A DNA stretch of 42,373 bases from a virus: positions 1-42,373 of the IMG/VR virus record IMGVR_UViG_3300020347_000008; one strand, written 5' to 3'. Below, piece by piece: positions 32,222 to 39,688 of the stretch. The notes beneath the pieces are model-generated. The model saw nothing but the letters and a program-made list of their open reading frames with translations, had not been told where the DNA came from and searched no databases. Within the stretch, counting starts at the first letter, position 1. The number at the start of each line of letters is the position of its first letter. The position numbers and the translations under genes were made by a program.

Positions 32222-32510
32222 CAAAATATTCCTCATCTTGGCTTACATGAATGGTACGATGACAGTTAGAGCATAGGAGATCACACTTGTCGGCTTCCGC
32301 CTTTACGGCGTCCCAAGGATAATCTGTCATCGTGGATTGTCGCATTGCGAAAACTTTAGTCATCGGATTGCGGTGGTGAAAATCATAACACTCTTGTGTA
32401 AATGTTTGCTCACATTTTTTACACTTGTTTCCTTTAGCATCAATTAGTTCTTGCATTAGTTTCTTTCGTCGAGTCTGCCGCGTGTTATTATTTGCGGGTG
32501 TCCAAGTCAT
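32121..32510 (-). CDS. HNH endonuclease
   Basis: The 129-residue product has zinc-knuckle pairs C30/C33 and C80/C83 around the catalytic DFHHRNP (H45, H46) and the closing NCHRTIH (H84, H88). It would make DNA cuts. It starts in a TAATG overlap with the primase-helicase stop and its last 33 codons overlap the DNA polymerase start. Free-standing HNH genes are common mobile inserts in T7-like replication clusters, often as homing endonucleases; a packaging or resolution role is an alternative. The tight coupling suggests a long-settled resident. Confidence 0.9.
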   Translation of the reverse strand: MTWTPANNNTRQTRRKKLMQELIDAKGNKCKKCEQTFTQECYDFHHRNPMTKVFAMRQSTMTDYPWDAVKAEADKCDLLCSNCHRTIHVSQDEEYFDEDTNRRHRDRRTLLDTNDQMSLFSDSELDVSD

Positions 32511-34102
32511 TAGATACTAATATCCTCTCTCTCGAAGCCGTCTCCTTGTGCCTCTGTCATTAAACCGGTGATAGGATCGAATGATAAATATCCGATTGTG
32601 CCGGTCAGGCCACTATATCTATTTTTTAAACACTTAACTTTAACTAGGTTTTCTCCCTCACTCGCATTACGAGACATGGAAACAACTGCATCTGAAAGTT
32701 GAGCAATAGATTGTGACGATCTCAAAGAAGAAAGTGTCGGGTCTAGACCATCTTCATATCCTTTGTCACCTGACGCTCGACGTAGATGGGATACAAGAAT
32801 AATACCAGCACCGGTTTCTTCGCAGAAAGAACGAAGACGACTCATTGTATAGTCCACTTGCTTACGCTCGTCTCCACCGTTGACCATAAAGTCTCCGCCA
32901 GAAAGTAATATTGACAAGTGATCAATGAATATAAAGTCACACTTATTATAGGTAACCATATACTTTAATTTATTCAATAGGTTATCTGAATCCATTGAAC
33001 CGAAATGGTCGTACAAGATAAAGCGACCCGTGCCTAGCGTGGCGTCGAATGCTTTTTGCTTGTCGTCTTGGCTGATGTCTTGTGGCAAGTGCATTTGTTT
33101 CCGCAAAGCCATCGACATAAAGCGCAAACCGGTGCGGCCAACGCTTTCCTCAAGTGCAACGTAACCCACAGTTTTATTGTGAGTAATCGCAAGATCATAA
33201 GCGATAGACGCCACGAGCGTAGACTTTCCACAACCGCTGCCAGCCGTGATCGTAAGTAACTCACGAGGTCTAAGACCAAATAGTATGCGGTCGAAAGATG
33301 GGTAGGGATACGGGATACCCAAGACCGTAGGTCTGTTAACTTCATTCCACAATTCCTTTCCATTTATAATTGAATCCGGTCTACAATCTTTCGCGTTGTA
33401 AACTGAAAACAGTAGGGGTTTAAGTTCGTTATTTTTTAGGTACTCATTTGCATCTTTATATAAATCAAGCGATGCAATCTTTGCTTTTCCTGGAGTTATT
33501 AATTCTGCACAAACTTTTGCTGCTTTCTTACCTTGATCATCCGCATCAAACATGAAACAAACTTCTTCAAATGTTTCTAAAAAATCAATTGATCTAGCAA
33601 CTGCTTTGGCTGCGGACTGTGCGCCGTTAGGTACTGACACAACGGGCCACTTCGAAGCTTGGTAATAACTCATTGCATCAATTTCACCTTCGACAACAAC
33701 GATACGTTTACCATTAGCTTTAAATTTATGCTCTCCAAACAAGCCTATATTATTAAAGTCTCCGCGTGTTTGGAATTCTTTGTTTGGAAATCTTAGTTTT
33801 TGTGCAACCAATTTTCCTTCTTTGTCATGATACGGTGCAACTTGACAAGGTTTGCCATTAACACTCGTAAGTTTGTAGCCAAAAAATTTACATGTTTCTT
33901 CAGAAAGTTTACGCTTTGGTAGTGCATTGACTTCCCCATCTAATACTAAGTCTGCCACTTGCTTACTCCGTGTAGTTACATTGGGTTGATCGGTAGTCCA
34001 GCGATGCTTTTCGCATGAGAAACAATAAGTGTGATCGTCAAACATACTTAGTGCATCGCTGGAGTTACAGTCAGGACAAGGAAGATGCGCCTCAATCAAC
34101 AA
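32510..34102 (-). CDS. primase-helicase, T7 gp4-like
   Basis: A 530-residue protein (T7 gp4A has 566) that unwinds the fork and lays primers. The N-terminal zinc finger has C9, C12, C27 and C30. The TOPRIM domain shows VVVEGEIDAMSYYQ and FDADDQGKKA. The helicase has Walker A GSGCGKSTLVAS, Walker B FIFIDHLSIL and the later LVSHLRR. No ATG exists before the zinc finger, so the start must be TTG at 34102 or 34099, inside the stop of the preceding gene. A rare start may limit its level. T7 makes a second, finger-less form; the first internal ATG here falls within the finger. Confidence 0.93.
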   Translation of the reverse strand: MLIEAHLPCPDCNSSDALSMFDDHTYCFSCEKHRWTTDQPNVTTRSKQVADLVLDGEVNALPKRKLSEETCKFFGYKLTSVNGKPCQVAPYHDKEGKLVAQKLRFPNKEFQTRGDFNNIGLFGEHKFKANGKRIVVVEGEIDAMSYYQASKWPVVSVPNGAQSAAKAVARSIDFLETFEEVCFMFDADDQGKKAAKVCAELITPGKAKIASLDLYKDANEYLKNNELKPLLFSVYNAKDCRPDSIINGKELWNEVNRPTVLGIPYPYPSFDRILFGLRPRELLTITAGSGCGKSTLVASIAYDLAITHNKTVGYVALEESVGRTGLRFMSMALRKQMHLPQDISQDDKQKAFDATLGTGRFILYDHFGSMDSDNLLNKLKYMVTYNKCDFIFIDHLSILLSGGDFMVNGGDERKQVDYTMSRLRSFCEETGAGIILVSHLRRASGDKGYEDGLDPTLSSLRSSQSIAQLSDAVVSMSRNASEGENLVKVKCLKNRYSGLTGTIGYLSFDPITGLMTEAQGDGFEREDISI

Positions 34103-34298
34103 GGGCGTATCTCACATAACGCTGACCGGTTGGGTCGGTCTTCATGATCCTATTAAACTTCATACCTTTAACTTCAAGGTCACATATCCGGCGGGGGAGA
34201 GCGCGGATTTTATATAGGTTTTGTGCCTCAATGTTTGAGATTGTTTTACGAACACCGAAGTGTTTTTTCAGCATGTCAAGCTGGGATATTTTAGCCAT
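34092..34298 (-). CDS. small winged-helix protein
   Basis: The 68-residue basic protein begins MAKISQLDMLKKHFG and shows helix, helix (ISNIEAQNLYKI), RRICDLEVKG and a beta hairpin (TGQRYVRYALVD). This is the size and order of the small winged helix-turn-helix proteins common in phage replication clusters. It may bind DNA near the replication proteins. ATG 34298 follows GAGGTATAATCGT. Its stop overlaps the TTG start of the primase-helicase. Confidence 0.75.
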   Translation of the reverse strand: MAKISQLDMLKKHFGVRKTISNIEAQNLYKIRALPRRICDLEVKGMKFNRIMKTDPTGQRYVRYALVD

Positions 34299-34302
34299 AC
34301 GA

Positions 34303-34749
34303 TTATACCTCAATTGGTTTATAAGTTATTTGTATACCTTCCTCTTCTTCCGGAAGGGTGTAACGTTTCGTTACGTAGAGTGAGATCAGTTGATCATCAT
34401 CATTCCAAAAGTTACCATCAGTAGTCATAGAATCTAATGGGCCTTTAGCATAATTATCAACATCACCACGAGGGTAAAGTCGAGATACTGTCTTCGGTGG
34501 TTTCTTTAAAACCTCAATGACTGCGAATAAAGGCTTGTCTGTTTGAGTATTCTTATCAACAATGTTGTTCAGAATATCTTTAACGTCGCGCCTAAATCGT
34601 TCATATGTTTTACCGTAGTAAGTACCCCAACGAGTGACCCTTGGTCTTGAAGCCGGTACGGGATCAACCGATAAAAATAAAGTGATTGCTCCCGAACCCA
34701 ACAAAGATTTAATTTTCTTTGTTAAGTTAGATTGCGATATCAAAGTCAT
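34303..34749 (-). CDS. RusA-like Holliday junction resolvase
   Basis: A 148-residue protein with the RusA pattern: SVDPVPASRPRVTRWGTYY near residue 30, RGDVDNYAKGPLDSM near 105 with the catalytic aspartates, NDDDQLISLYVTKRY near 122. It would resolve branched replication DNA before packaging. In T7 this slot, after the SSB gene, is held by endonuclease I (gp3), an unrelated enzyme with the same job. Start ATG 34749 overlaps the SSB end by 23 bases in another frame. Confidence 0.85.
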   Translation of the reverse strand: MTLISQSNLTKKIKSLLGSGAITLFLSVDPVPASRPRVTRWGTYYGKTYERFRRDVKDILNNIVDKNTQTDKPLFAVIEVLKKPPKTVSRLYPRGDVDNYAKGPLDSMTTDGNFWNDDDQLISLYVTKRYTLPEEEEGIQITYKPIEV

Positions 34750-35281
34750 CGTCGTCCGTGTTGGTATCCTTGGCGACTGCTTCAATCTCGTCGAAGTCAG
34801 CGGTCGGACTACCCCCTACATTACGCTTTTCAAGTAACATAACGTTTCGCAATTGACATGCGACGCCTTTGTTACCACCAGCGTTATACGGAATTAACGC
34901 GAATGATGCTCGAATGATATCACCACTAGCTGGATAGTTCTCTTCAACTAGAGGCTTCTTAGATGTGTCGACAAATCCTGGTTGATACTTAGTCTTTGCG
35001 ACAAGTGTGAACTTACCGTGGAACTCTTCGTTCTTTGCTTCGTTTCCATCTTTGATTGGCGACTTAAACGAATCAGGGAACTCTTCGCCCTTGGCAATTT
35101 CTTTAATCATCTTGGATAATCCACCAAGATACTTTTTAGTATCCGGATCAGTTGGGTCAAACACAAGAGTTACCTTGTACTTACCATCACTATACTCTTG
35201 CCCTTCATCCGGACGTGCAAGCCATGCATACGCCGCGACTGCTGGGACGGATACTGTTACGGGGTGATTTTTTTTAGCCAT
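34727..35281 (-). CDS. single-stranded DNA-binding protein, T7 gp2.5-like
   Basis: The 184-residue protein has a KVTLVFDPTDPDTKKYL segment and a beta-rich OB-type core. It ends in a strongly acidic tail with an aromatic residue (TDDDDFDIAI), the mark of gp2.5 proteins that dock the polymerase and primase-helicase. It coats single-stranded DNA at the fork. Start after GAGGAAAGT. The 3' end carries the start of the RusA-like gene in a second frame. Confidence 0.88.
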   Translation of the reverse strand: MAKKNHPVTVSVPAVAAYAWLARPDEGQEYSDGKYKVTLVFDPTDPDTKKYLGGLSKMIKEIAKGEEFPDSFKSPIKDGNEAKNEEFHGKFTLVAKTKYQPGFVDTSKKPLVEENYPASGDIIRASFALIPYNAGGNKGVACQLRNVMLLEKRNVGGSPTADFDEIEAVAKDTNTDDDDFDIAI

Positions 35282-35293
35282 ACTTTCCTCATC

Positions 35294-35557
35294 TTAATGT
35301 AGTGTTATGTGATGATCTTGTGTTGCGAGACAATGCTTAATAAAGTCTCCAATGTGAATACCAAGATCAGTTAAGTGGGTCGCCGTATCCACCGGCAACA
35401 TCCCAAGTGATTGAAACTCTTTAGATGCAGAATAAAGCACCTTATCTATATAGTCTTGTCGATAACTATCTGGTTGACGACTTTGGCGTTCCATCTCTTC
35501 GATGAATTCCTCGTCCTCAAGTGACAGAATGTTATCGTATTGTTTCTGCTTGGGCAT
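35294..35557 (-). CDS. 87-residue protein after RNA polymerase
   Basis: It begins MPKQKQYDNILSLEDEEF, is acidic in the first third and helical throughout, with no metal or catalytic motif. The ATG at 35557 has GAGG six bases upstream. Another ATG six bases farther up has no room for a ribosome site. The start lies within a copy of the repeated promoter-like element (35551-35570). It is the first gene after the RNA polymerase and precedes the SSB gene, where T7 keeps small regulators such as gp2; any such role is a guess. Confidence 0.8.
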   Translation of the reverse strand: MPKQKQYDNILSLEDEEFIEEMERQSRQPDSYRQDYIDKVLYSASKEFQSLGMLPVDTATHLTDLGIHIGDFIKHCLATQDHHITLH

Positions 35558-35570
35558 AAGCATCCTCTAA
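35551..35570 (-). promoter_or_regulatory. repeated promoter-like element, copy before the SSB block
   Basis: The minus strand contains AGAGGATGCTTATGCCC, one base different from the copies at 2942 and 38486. It lies between the RNA polymerase gene and the replication genes, where the first middle promoters of T7-like phages lie. The ATG of the 87-residue gene falls inside it, so a shared translation start is the main alternative. Confidence 0.55.
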
Positions 35571-35598
35571 AAGTTTTATCACAAGTGACATTACTAAG

Positions 35599-38106
35599 TT
35601 AAGCGAAAAAATATTTCGCGTCAAGAACTTCAGAAACATCGAACGTTCCTTGTGATGGTGGTGTGGGTAAGTCTACGCTTGGTGCGTACGACTCAATGTA
35701 AGGATGAAACACGTCATTAATCCAATCACCACTAAACATTTCATATGCCTCACTTCTTATAGTGTCTCGCATTATGTCCACACAATCAGGGTGAACGGCG
35801 AAGCTATCATGAATGGCAGCGATTGAATTTACACCATGTTTGTAGTGTAGTTTGGTAACAACACGTTGCATTAAAGCACTATCAAGCGAGTGAATAATGT
35901 TTGGACTCGAACTTAATTGTTGTTTTCTAGATGACAGTCCACCGGTCGGATTCTCATCCCACATGAAGTAACTTCCCATCACCGTTTTAACATCTGATTT
36001 AGCAACGTTCCAATAAGATTGTTGTATCTTTGAACCCGCCGGTGTCACCCATGTTAAAGGTATATCAAACTCAGCAAGTGCAGAAGCTACCGCTTGGAAA
36101 TACGTCATGATAGGGCGAGATGCTACAACGGTTTGCTCCAATGCTAAAATCAATTTGTCTCGCATGTACCCCGCATTTTCTAAACGATGTCCATCTAGTT
36201 TATCTACGAATCCATCATGGATCAATTGATCTTGGATGCCACGTGGCGTAACTCCATAACTCGTTGTCATACATGCACGTTTACAGACGGATCGATTGAT
36301 GTTGCCAATCCATCGTTGTGCTTGCTCAAGGTTCACACCATTAGCAATATCATCAGCTACAAAACGCTTAACTAAATCGGCGGTCGCAGAATAAATATCA
36401 AAGCGTGTTGGATCAGAGGAACAATTGGTCAGCTTTGCGCCCATAGGGTCACGTCCAATTAACGATAGCAATTGTAGTCCATTGTTTGAACCATCTTGGT
36501 GAATCGGAAGGTCACTTTCAAACAACGCTGGGTTGTCGAGGCTAGTTGCTTTTGTCCAATCAACACACGTCTGATAAAATTCTAACTCCTTGTCACCATG
36601 TGTCCAGAATCTTTGACCATCAAGAGGATCAATTGCACTATCTACAATCATATCGTGATTATCTTTTGCCCATACTTGCATTTCTTCAAACGTTAGTTTG
36701 TCTTCACCATATGTATTACAAAGACGAACGGCTAACCAATGTAACCCACGCTCACCGATAGGTCGTTTCTCATAGAATCTCATTGTTCCACGTCCTAAAC
36801 TATCAGCTTGTGGATTCCAATCAGGCGTCACGTAATAGAATCTAGTACGACTATCACATTTAATGACATTGTAGACCGGCTTGTCCTTCACGGCTTCCAT
36901 AGTGGAAAACTTTCTAAGAACTGATTCACGTCTCGACACTTCACTAGCATTACGACCATGAATTTTTGACAACGAGTATTTCCATTCAGCTTTACTGACC
37001 TTATCCATTTTGTCCCATTCTTCGTCTGTCACACGATCAGGAATTTTCTCAGGGTCAGGCGAAGGGATGCAGTCAATGAGTTCTAAATTGTCAACGAATG
37101 AGTTTCTAGCAATTTCCAATGCGGGCTGATCGACCACATAACCAACTTGTCCTAAAATGTTTGCAGCATTTAAAGTCGTTTGACTTAATGGATTATCTAA
37201 ACCGGCGGTGTGTTTGTGTAAACCACCACGAATAAAATCAATTGGAATTCCAAGATAGCCACCATCATATCTCTTGTTGATGTCATCCCATTCCCATTTA
37301 CGAGGTGGAATCAACATAGGTTTTAAGACCGGTGTCGCAATCTCTAAGTTAGAGTTAATGTCTTCCATCATTAGACGACATGCATCAGACAAGAACACCT
37401 GACGTTCTGTCTTGTGCCTGATTTGTACATAACGTAACTCAAAAAATCCGCCGGTTTCTTCGATCAGTAATTGCAGTAACTTTGCGCCGATGTGAATCTT
37501 GGTGTCACGTCTCCAATCTAAAGTCTCAATTGACTTGATACGTCGTGACCAATTGCCCCATTGTCTTTGATTAAAGTTCTTAGCTTTACGAACCAATTTC
37601 GCTGCCAAATTGGGGCCACCGGTTTCACTAGCTTCCAACTTAGAATCACGAAGCCACTTCTCGAACTCAACTTGTTGCTTTACGGCAAGTCCAATGCTTA
37701 AACAAATTGTACGTCCTGGACGCCCAATACCATTGTCAACCATACGTGCATTAAGAACAGAACGAAGAGAGATGTAGGCTAAACGATCTGCTTTGACAAA
37801 TGGAAGATACCACCACCACACCGGACGAACACCTCTTCCAGAATTCGCAATGCCTTCCACGGCAATCGCTTGTTCACGTTCGATCGCTGGGATTAGTTCT
37901 CGCATTGTCTCTTGGAATATCTTACGACCAACTTTAGTGTCACCCACTTTAGTTGCGGGGTCTGTTAGTAATTTATTGAAACGTTGAACCCCTTCGTTTA
38001 CACCCGCAAGTTCAAACATTCGCTGCTCTTGTTCTTCTTTGAAAGCACCTTCAAGTATAGACTCAGGTGAAAAAGAATCTGCTAATTTATCTGTAGATAA
38101 ACTCAT
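35599..38106 (-). CDS. single-subunit DNA-directed RNA polymerase, T7 gp1-like
   Basis: An 835-residue enzyme (T7 has 883) that transcribes middle and late phage genes. The catalytic set is intact: D538 in HQDGSNNGLQ (motif A), K609 and Y617 in NRSVCKRACMTTSYG (motif B), and D767 in IHDSF (motif C). The C-terminus ends FFA, like the T7 FAFA foot that contacts the nucleotide. The promoter-recognition loop should lie near 700-735. It is the last early gene, five genes below the methyltransferase block. The five repeated elements elsewhere are its best target candidates. Confidence 0.97.
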   Translation of the reverse strand: MSLSTDKLADSFSPESILEGAFKEEQEQRMFELAGVNEGVQRFNKLLTDPATKVGDTKVGRKIFQETMRELIPAIEREQAIAVEGIANSGRGVRPVWWWYLPFVKADRLAYISLRSVLNARMVDNGIGRPGRTICLSIGLAVKQQVEFEKWLRDSKLEASETGGPNLAAKLVRKAKNFNQRQWGNWSRRIKSIETLDWRRDTKIHIGAKLLQLLIEETGGFFELRYVQIRHKTERQVFLSDACRLMMEDINSNLEIATPVLKPMLIPPRKWEWDDINKRYDGGYLGIPIDFIRGGLHKHTAGLDNPLSQTTLNAANILGQVGYVVDQPALEIARNSFVDNLELIDCIPSPDPEKIPDRVTDEEWDKMDKVSKAEWKYSLSKIHGRNASEVSRRESVLRKFSTMEAVKDKPVYNVIKCDSRTRFYYVTPDWNPQADSLGRGTMRFYEKRPIGERGLHWLAVRLCNTYGEDKLTFEEMQVWAKDNHDMIVDSAIDPLDGQRFWTHGDKELEFYQTCVDWTKATSLDNPALFESDLPIHQDGSNNGLQLLSLIGRDPMGAKLTNCSSDPTRFDIYSATADLVKRFVADDIANGVNLEQAQRWIGNINRSVCKRACMTTSYGVTPRGIQDQLIHDGFVDKLDGHRLENAGYMRDKLILALEQTVVASRPIMTYFQAVASALAEFDIPLTWVTPAGSKIQQSYWNVAKSDVKTVMGSYFMWDENPTGGLSSRKQQLSSSPNIIHSLDSALMQRVVTKLHYKHGVNSIAAIHDSFAVHPDCVDIMRDTIRSEAYEMFSGDWINDVFHPYIESYAPSVDLPTPPSQGTFDVSEVLDAKYFFA

Positions 38107-38115
38107 GTAGTCCCC

Positions 38116-38355
38116 CTATTTGTAGTTTCTATTGTTTAATGCTTGTTGTTCTGCTTTTAGTTCGTCAAATATTTTCCTACGCCCTTTATGTGATTTATAT
38201 AAAAGTAACCCCAAAACAATGATGAGGGTTGGCTGAATAATAATAAACAACCAAACGTTGATCTCTTCGTATGACCATCCACTATAAGCAGATAAGTCTC
38301 TTAACAATTTGATACACCAATTGCATATCTCAACCATTGCGATGTCGTACTTCAT
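38116..38355 (-). CDS. small membrane protein just before RNA polymerase
   Basis: A 79-residue protein from ATG 38355 (GGAG nine bases upstream; a TTG farther up is less likely). It has a cytoplasmic-looking start with two cysteines (EICNWCIKLL), one membrane helix at about residues 35-53 (LFIIIQPTLIIVLGLLL) and a basic helical tail. Its start overlaps the stop of the 46-codon frame upstream (ATGA). Early membrane proteins of this size in T7-like phages often act on the host envelope; no family is recognised. Confidence 0.78.
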   Translation of the reverse strand: MKYDIAMVEICNWCIKLLRDLSAYSGWSYEEINVWLFIIIQPTLIIVLGLLLYKSHKGRRKIFDELKAEQQALNNRNYK

Positions 38356-38492
38356 GTATTTATTCTCCAATTTGTTTCTGTTTCTCTTACGTCTTTCGTA
38401 AGTCTTACGTGTGTACTTCTATTAGTCCTAGAAGTAGTAACGTTAGTCGAACTATATGCACACTTATAGTACATATAGCTAACCTTTGGCAT
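38352..38492 (-). CDS. possible 46-residue Thr/Ser/Arg-rich protein
   Basis: ATG 38492 has GAGG six bases upstream and opens MPKVSYMYYKCAYSS. The frame ends in an ATGA overlap with the next gene, the usual sign of coupled translation. The composition (Thr, Ser, Arg, Tyr) is unusual and no family is recognised. The start lies in a copy of the repeated promoter-like element; if that copy is only a promoter, this frame would not be translated from its transcript. Confidence 0.45.
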   Translation of the reverse strand: MPKVSYMYYKCAYSSTNVTTSRTNRSTHVRLTKDVRETETNWRINT

Positions 38493-38505
38493 AAGCACCC
38501 TCTAA
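38486..38505 (-). promoter_or_regulatory. repeated promoter-like element, copy before RNA polymerase block
   Basis: The minus strand contains AGAGGGTGCTTATGCC, identical over these bases to the copy before the terminase. It lies about 380 bases before the RNA polymerase start. As a promoter it would let the polymerase raise its own expression. It also spans the stop of the 26-residue peptide and the ATG of the 46-residue frame. Confidence 0.55.
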
Positions 38506-38582
38506 AAGATACTTAACAACATCAGTACGACTAAAATTACTACAAATATATTATCAATTAACAACATATTATGGTTCTTCAA
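38502..38582 (-). CDS. possible 26-residue hydrophobic peptide (TTG start)
   Basis: A TTG at 38582 lies six bases after a strong AAGGAG. It opens a frame ending in a long hydrophobic run (IDNIFVVILVVLMLLSIF), a plausible single membrane helix. It stops inside the repeated element at 38486. Very short, so it may be chance, but the strong ribosome site and membrane character fit the small membrane peptides that phages make early. Between it and 38680 I see no other frame. Confidence 0.4.
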   Translation of the reverse strand: MKNHNMLLIDNIFVVILVVLMLLSIF

Positions 38583-38626
38583 GTGGTTCTCCTTAAAGTT
38601 AAAATTCTTTATAAACTTTCCCGCTG

Positions 38627-38646
38627 CTGATAGTAAAGTATATCAG
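38627..38646 (-). promoter_or_regulatory. small inverted repeat with -10-like sequence
   Basis: CTGATA and TATCAG flank eight bases and form a small palindrome. On the minus strand it contains TGATATACT, an extended -10-like sequence, but no good -35 box lies at the right distance. It could be a weak host promoter with an operator or a processing hairpin ahead of the RNA polymerase block. Low confidence. Confidence 0.3.
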
Positions 38647-38679
38647 AAATGGCAAAAAAATTTTACAAAATCCAGGCAA

Positions 38680-38904
38680 TCAGTCATCATCTTGTATCTC
38701 ATAAAGATACATTAGACCATCACAATCTTCTTCAGAACAAGCACCGGCTGGAATTATGTCACCAATGACAAGTGTTTGTGGGTTTCTGATAGGAACGACG
38801 TCAATAATATGCTGACCTACTCCACAATCATCACACAAGCATAATGGTTCTTCGATATCTTTTAGATCAATATCGTTTGGTATCTTAAATTTCATAAGTA
38901 ACAT
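38680..38904 (-). CDS. small zinc-ribbon-like protein
   Basis: A 74-residue acidic protein with C-L-C-D-D-C-G at residues 22-28 and A-C-S-E-E-D-C near 55-60, two cysteine pairs that could hold one zinc. The start at 38904 follows AAGGAGAACTACGCT. It lies in the early block between other small genes. No family name comes to mind. Zinc-dependent protein or nucleic-acid binding is an inference. Confidence 0.75.
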   Translation of the reverse strand: MLLMKFKIPNDIDLKDIEEPLCLCDDCGVGQHIIDVVPIRNPQTLVIGDIIPAGACSEEDCDGLMYLYEIQDDD

Positions 38905-38921
38905 AGCGTAGTTCTCCTTAG

Positions 38922-39089
38922 TTAAAATTTAGGTTCATATACTATTCCATCAAGGAATAATTTTTTGTAGTGATCTGCTTGGCGTTTGTAAAAATCAGCA
39001 CGATCAGAATCATTCCATTCTGCATCATGCTGAAGTTGTCGCCATTTTTTTTCTTCAGTCGCAGTACTGACTAAATTGTCATCAGTCAC
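38922..39089 (-). CDS. 55-residue charged helical protein, GTG start
   Basis: I place the start at GTG 39089, which overlaps the stop of the upstream gene, giving MTDDNLVSTATEEKKWRQLQ and a length that fits the operon. The longer frame to 39227 would lie entirely inside the neighbour. The product is rich in Lys, Asp and aromatic residues (WNDSDRADFYKRQADHYKKL), probably one or two helices. Ribosome site AAGGAA is rather far (13 bases). Function unknown. Confidence 0.6.
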   Translation of the reverse strand: MTDDNLVSTATEEKKWRQLQHDAEWNDSDRADFYKRQADHYKKLFLDGIVYEPKF

Positions 39090-39504
39090 ACTTAGTACTG
39101 CTTTCCTTTTGTAAATATACAGTTTGTTCCTTATCTGCATTACCACAGTATGGACATTCAGAAATTGGTTGAGTTTGGTGTTCAGGATAGACACAATCGC
39201 ATTTAAGACAATGTACATCATCAACATATAAGGAGAGCCAAGGGCATTTGAAGTACCCTAGATCGATGGATATCTCAGAGAGTGGATCATTGCCATCTTG
39301 CATAACATAAGCAGTTGCACAAACGTGATCAACCTTATCAATGAACCCCTCACCTATGATATTAATTCTCCAATATTTATGAGACTGAAACCAAAAATCA
39401 CTTAGATTTTCAAGATCATTTTGGACACCATGATTTTCTTTAATAATGTCTTCAACACTTTTAACCATTTCATCCAAACATCTATGAAGTTGCATATCTT
39501 CCAT
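39082..39504 (-). CDS. early protein with C-terminal zinc ribbon
   Basis: 140 residues from ATG 39504, which overlaps the previous stop by one base (TAATG) and follows GGGAGCAGTACTA. The N-terminal half is helical, and the middle is beta-rich (YWRINIIGEGFID). The end has CLKCDCVYP and CPYCGN near residues 98-122, a four-cysteine zinc ribbon. It may bind nucleic acid or a host protein. No family recognised. Confidence 0.78.
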   Translation of the reverse strand: MEDMQLHRCLDEMVKSVEDIIKENHGVQNDLENLSDFWFQSHKYWRINIIGEGFIDKVDHVCATAYVMQDGNDPLSEISIDLGYFKCPWLSLYVDDVHCLKCDCVYPEHQTQPISECPYCGNADKEQTVYLQKESSTKCD

Positions 39505-39686
39505 TAGTACTGCTCCCAATTGTTTGATCCATCTAAACGCTCTTGATCATCTAGCGACGGGAAAGAGGGCAACAGACCCCCTATAAACGTCGCAACTTCC
39601 CGTTTAAAAATAAATCGTGGGGCGTCGTCGATGTCCAAAAGATTCTCCATTGGTAATCCAAAATTTGGTGATGATTGCTTACTCAT
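39504..39686 (-). CDS. 60-residue early protein
   Basis: It begins MSKQSSPNFGLPMENLLDID with a good ribosome site (AGGAGTATAACT) and lies directly after the methyltransferase gene, overlapping the next gene by one base. It is acidic with a basic centre (RFIFKREVATFIGGLLP). No motif or family is recognised. It is a plausible small partner or regulator by context only. Confidence 0.7.
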   Translation of the reverse strand: MSKQSSPNFGLPMENLLDIDDAPRFIFKREVATFIGGLLPSFPSLDDQERLDGSNNWEQY

Positions 39687-39688
39687 AG

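Noticed and set aside
35551-35570. Resemblance of the plus-strand reading (GGGCATAAGCAYCC) to the Syn5 phage promoter
   Set aside because: Only a few bases agree and the orientation would drive transcription against every gene.
35600-35630. GCGAAA/TTTCGC hairpin at the end of the RNA polymerase gene
   Set aside because: The short stem is within coding sequence and has no T tract after it, so it is not a credible terminator.
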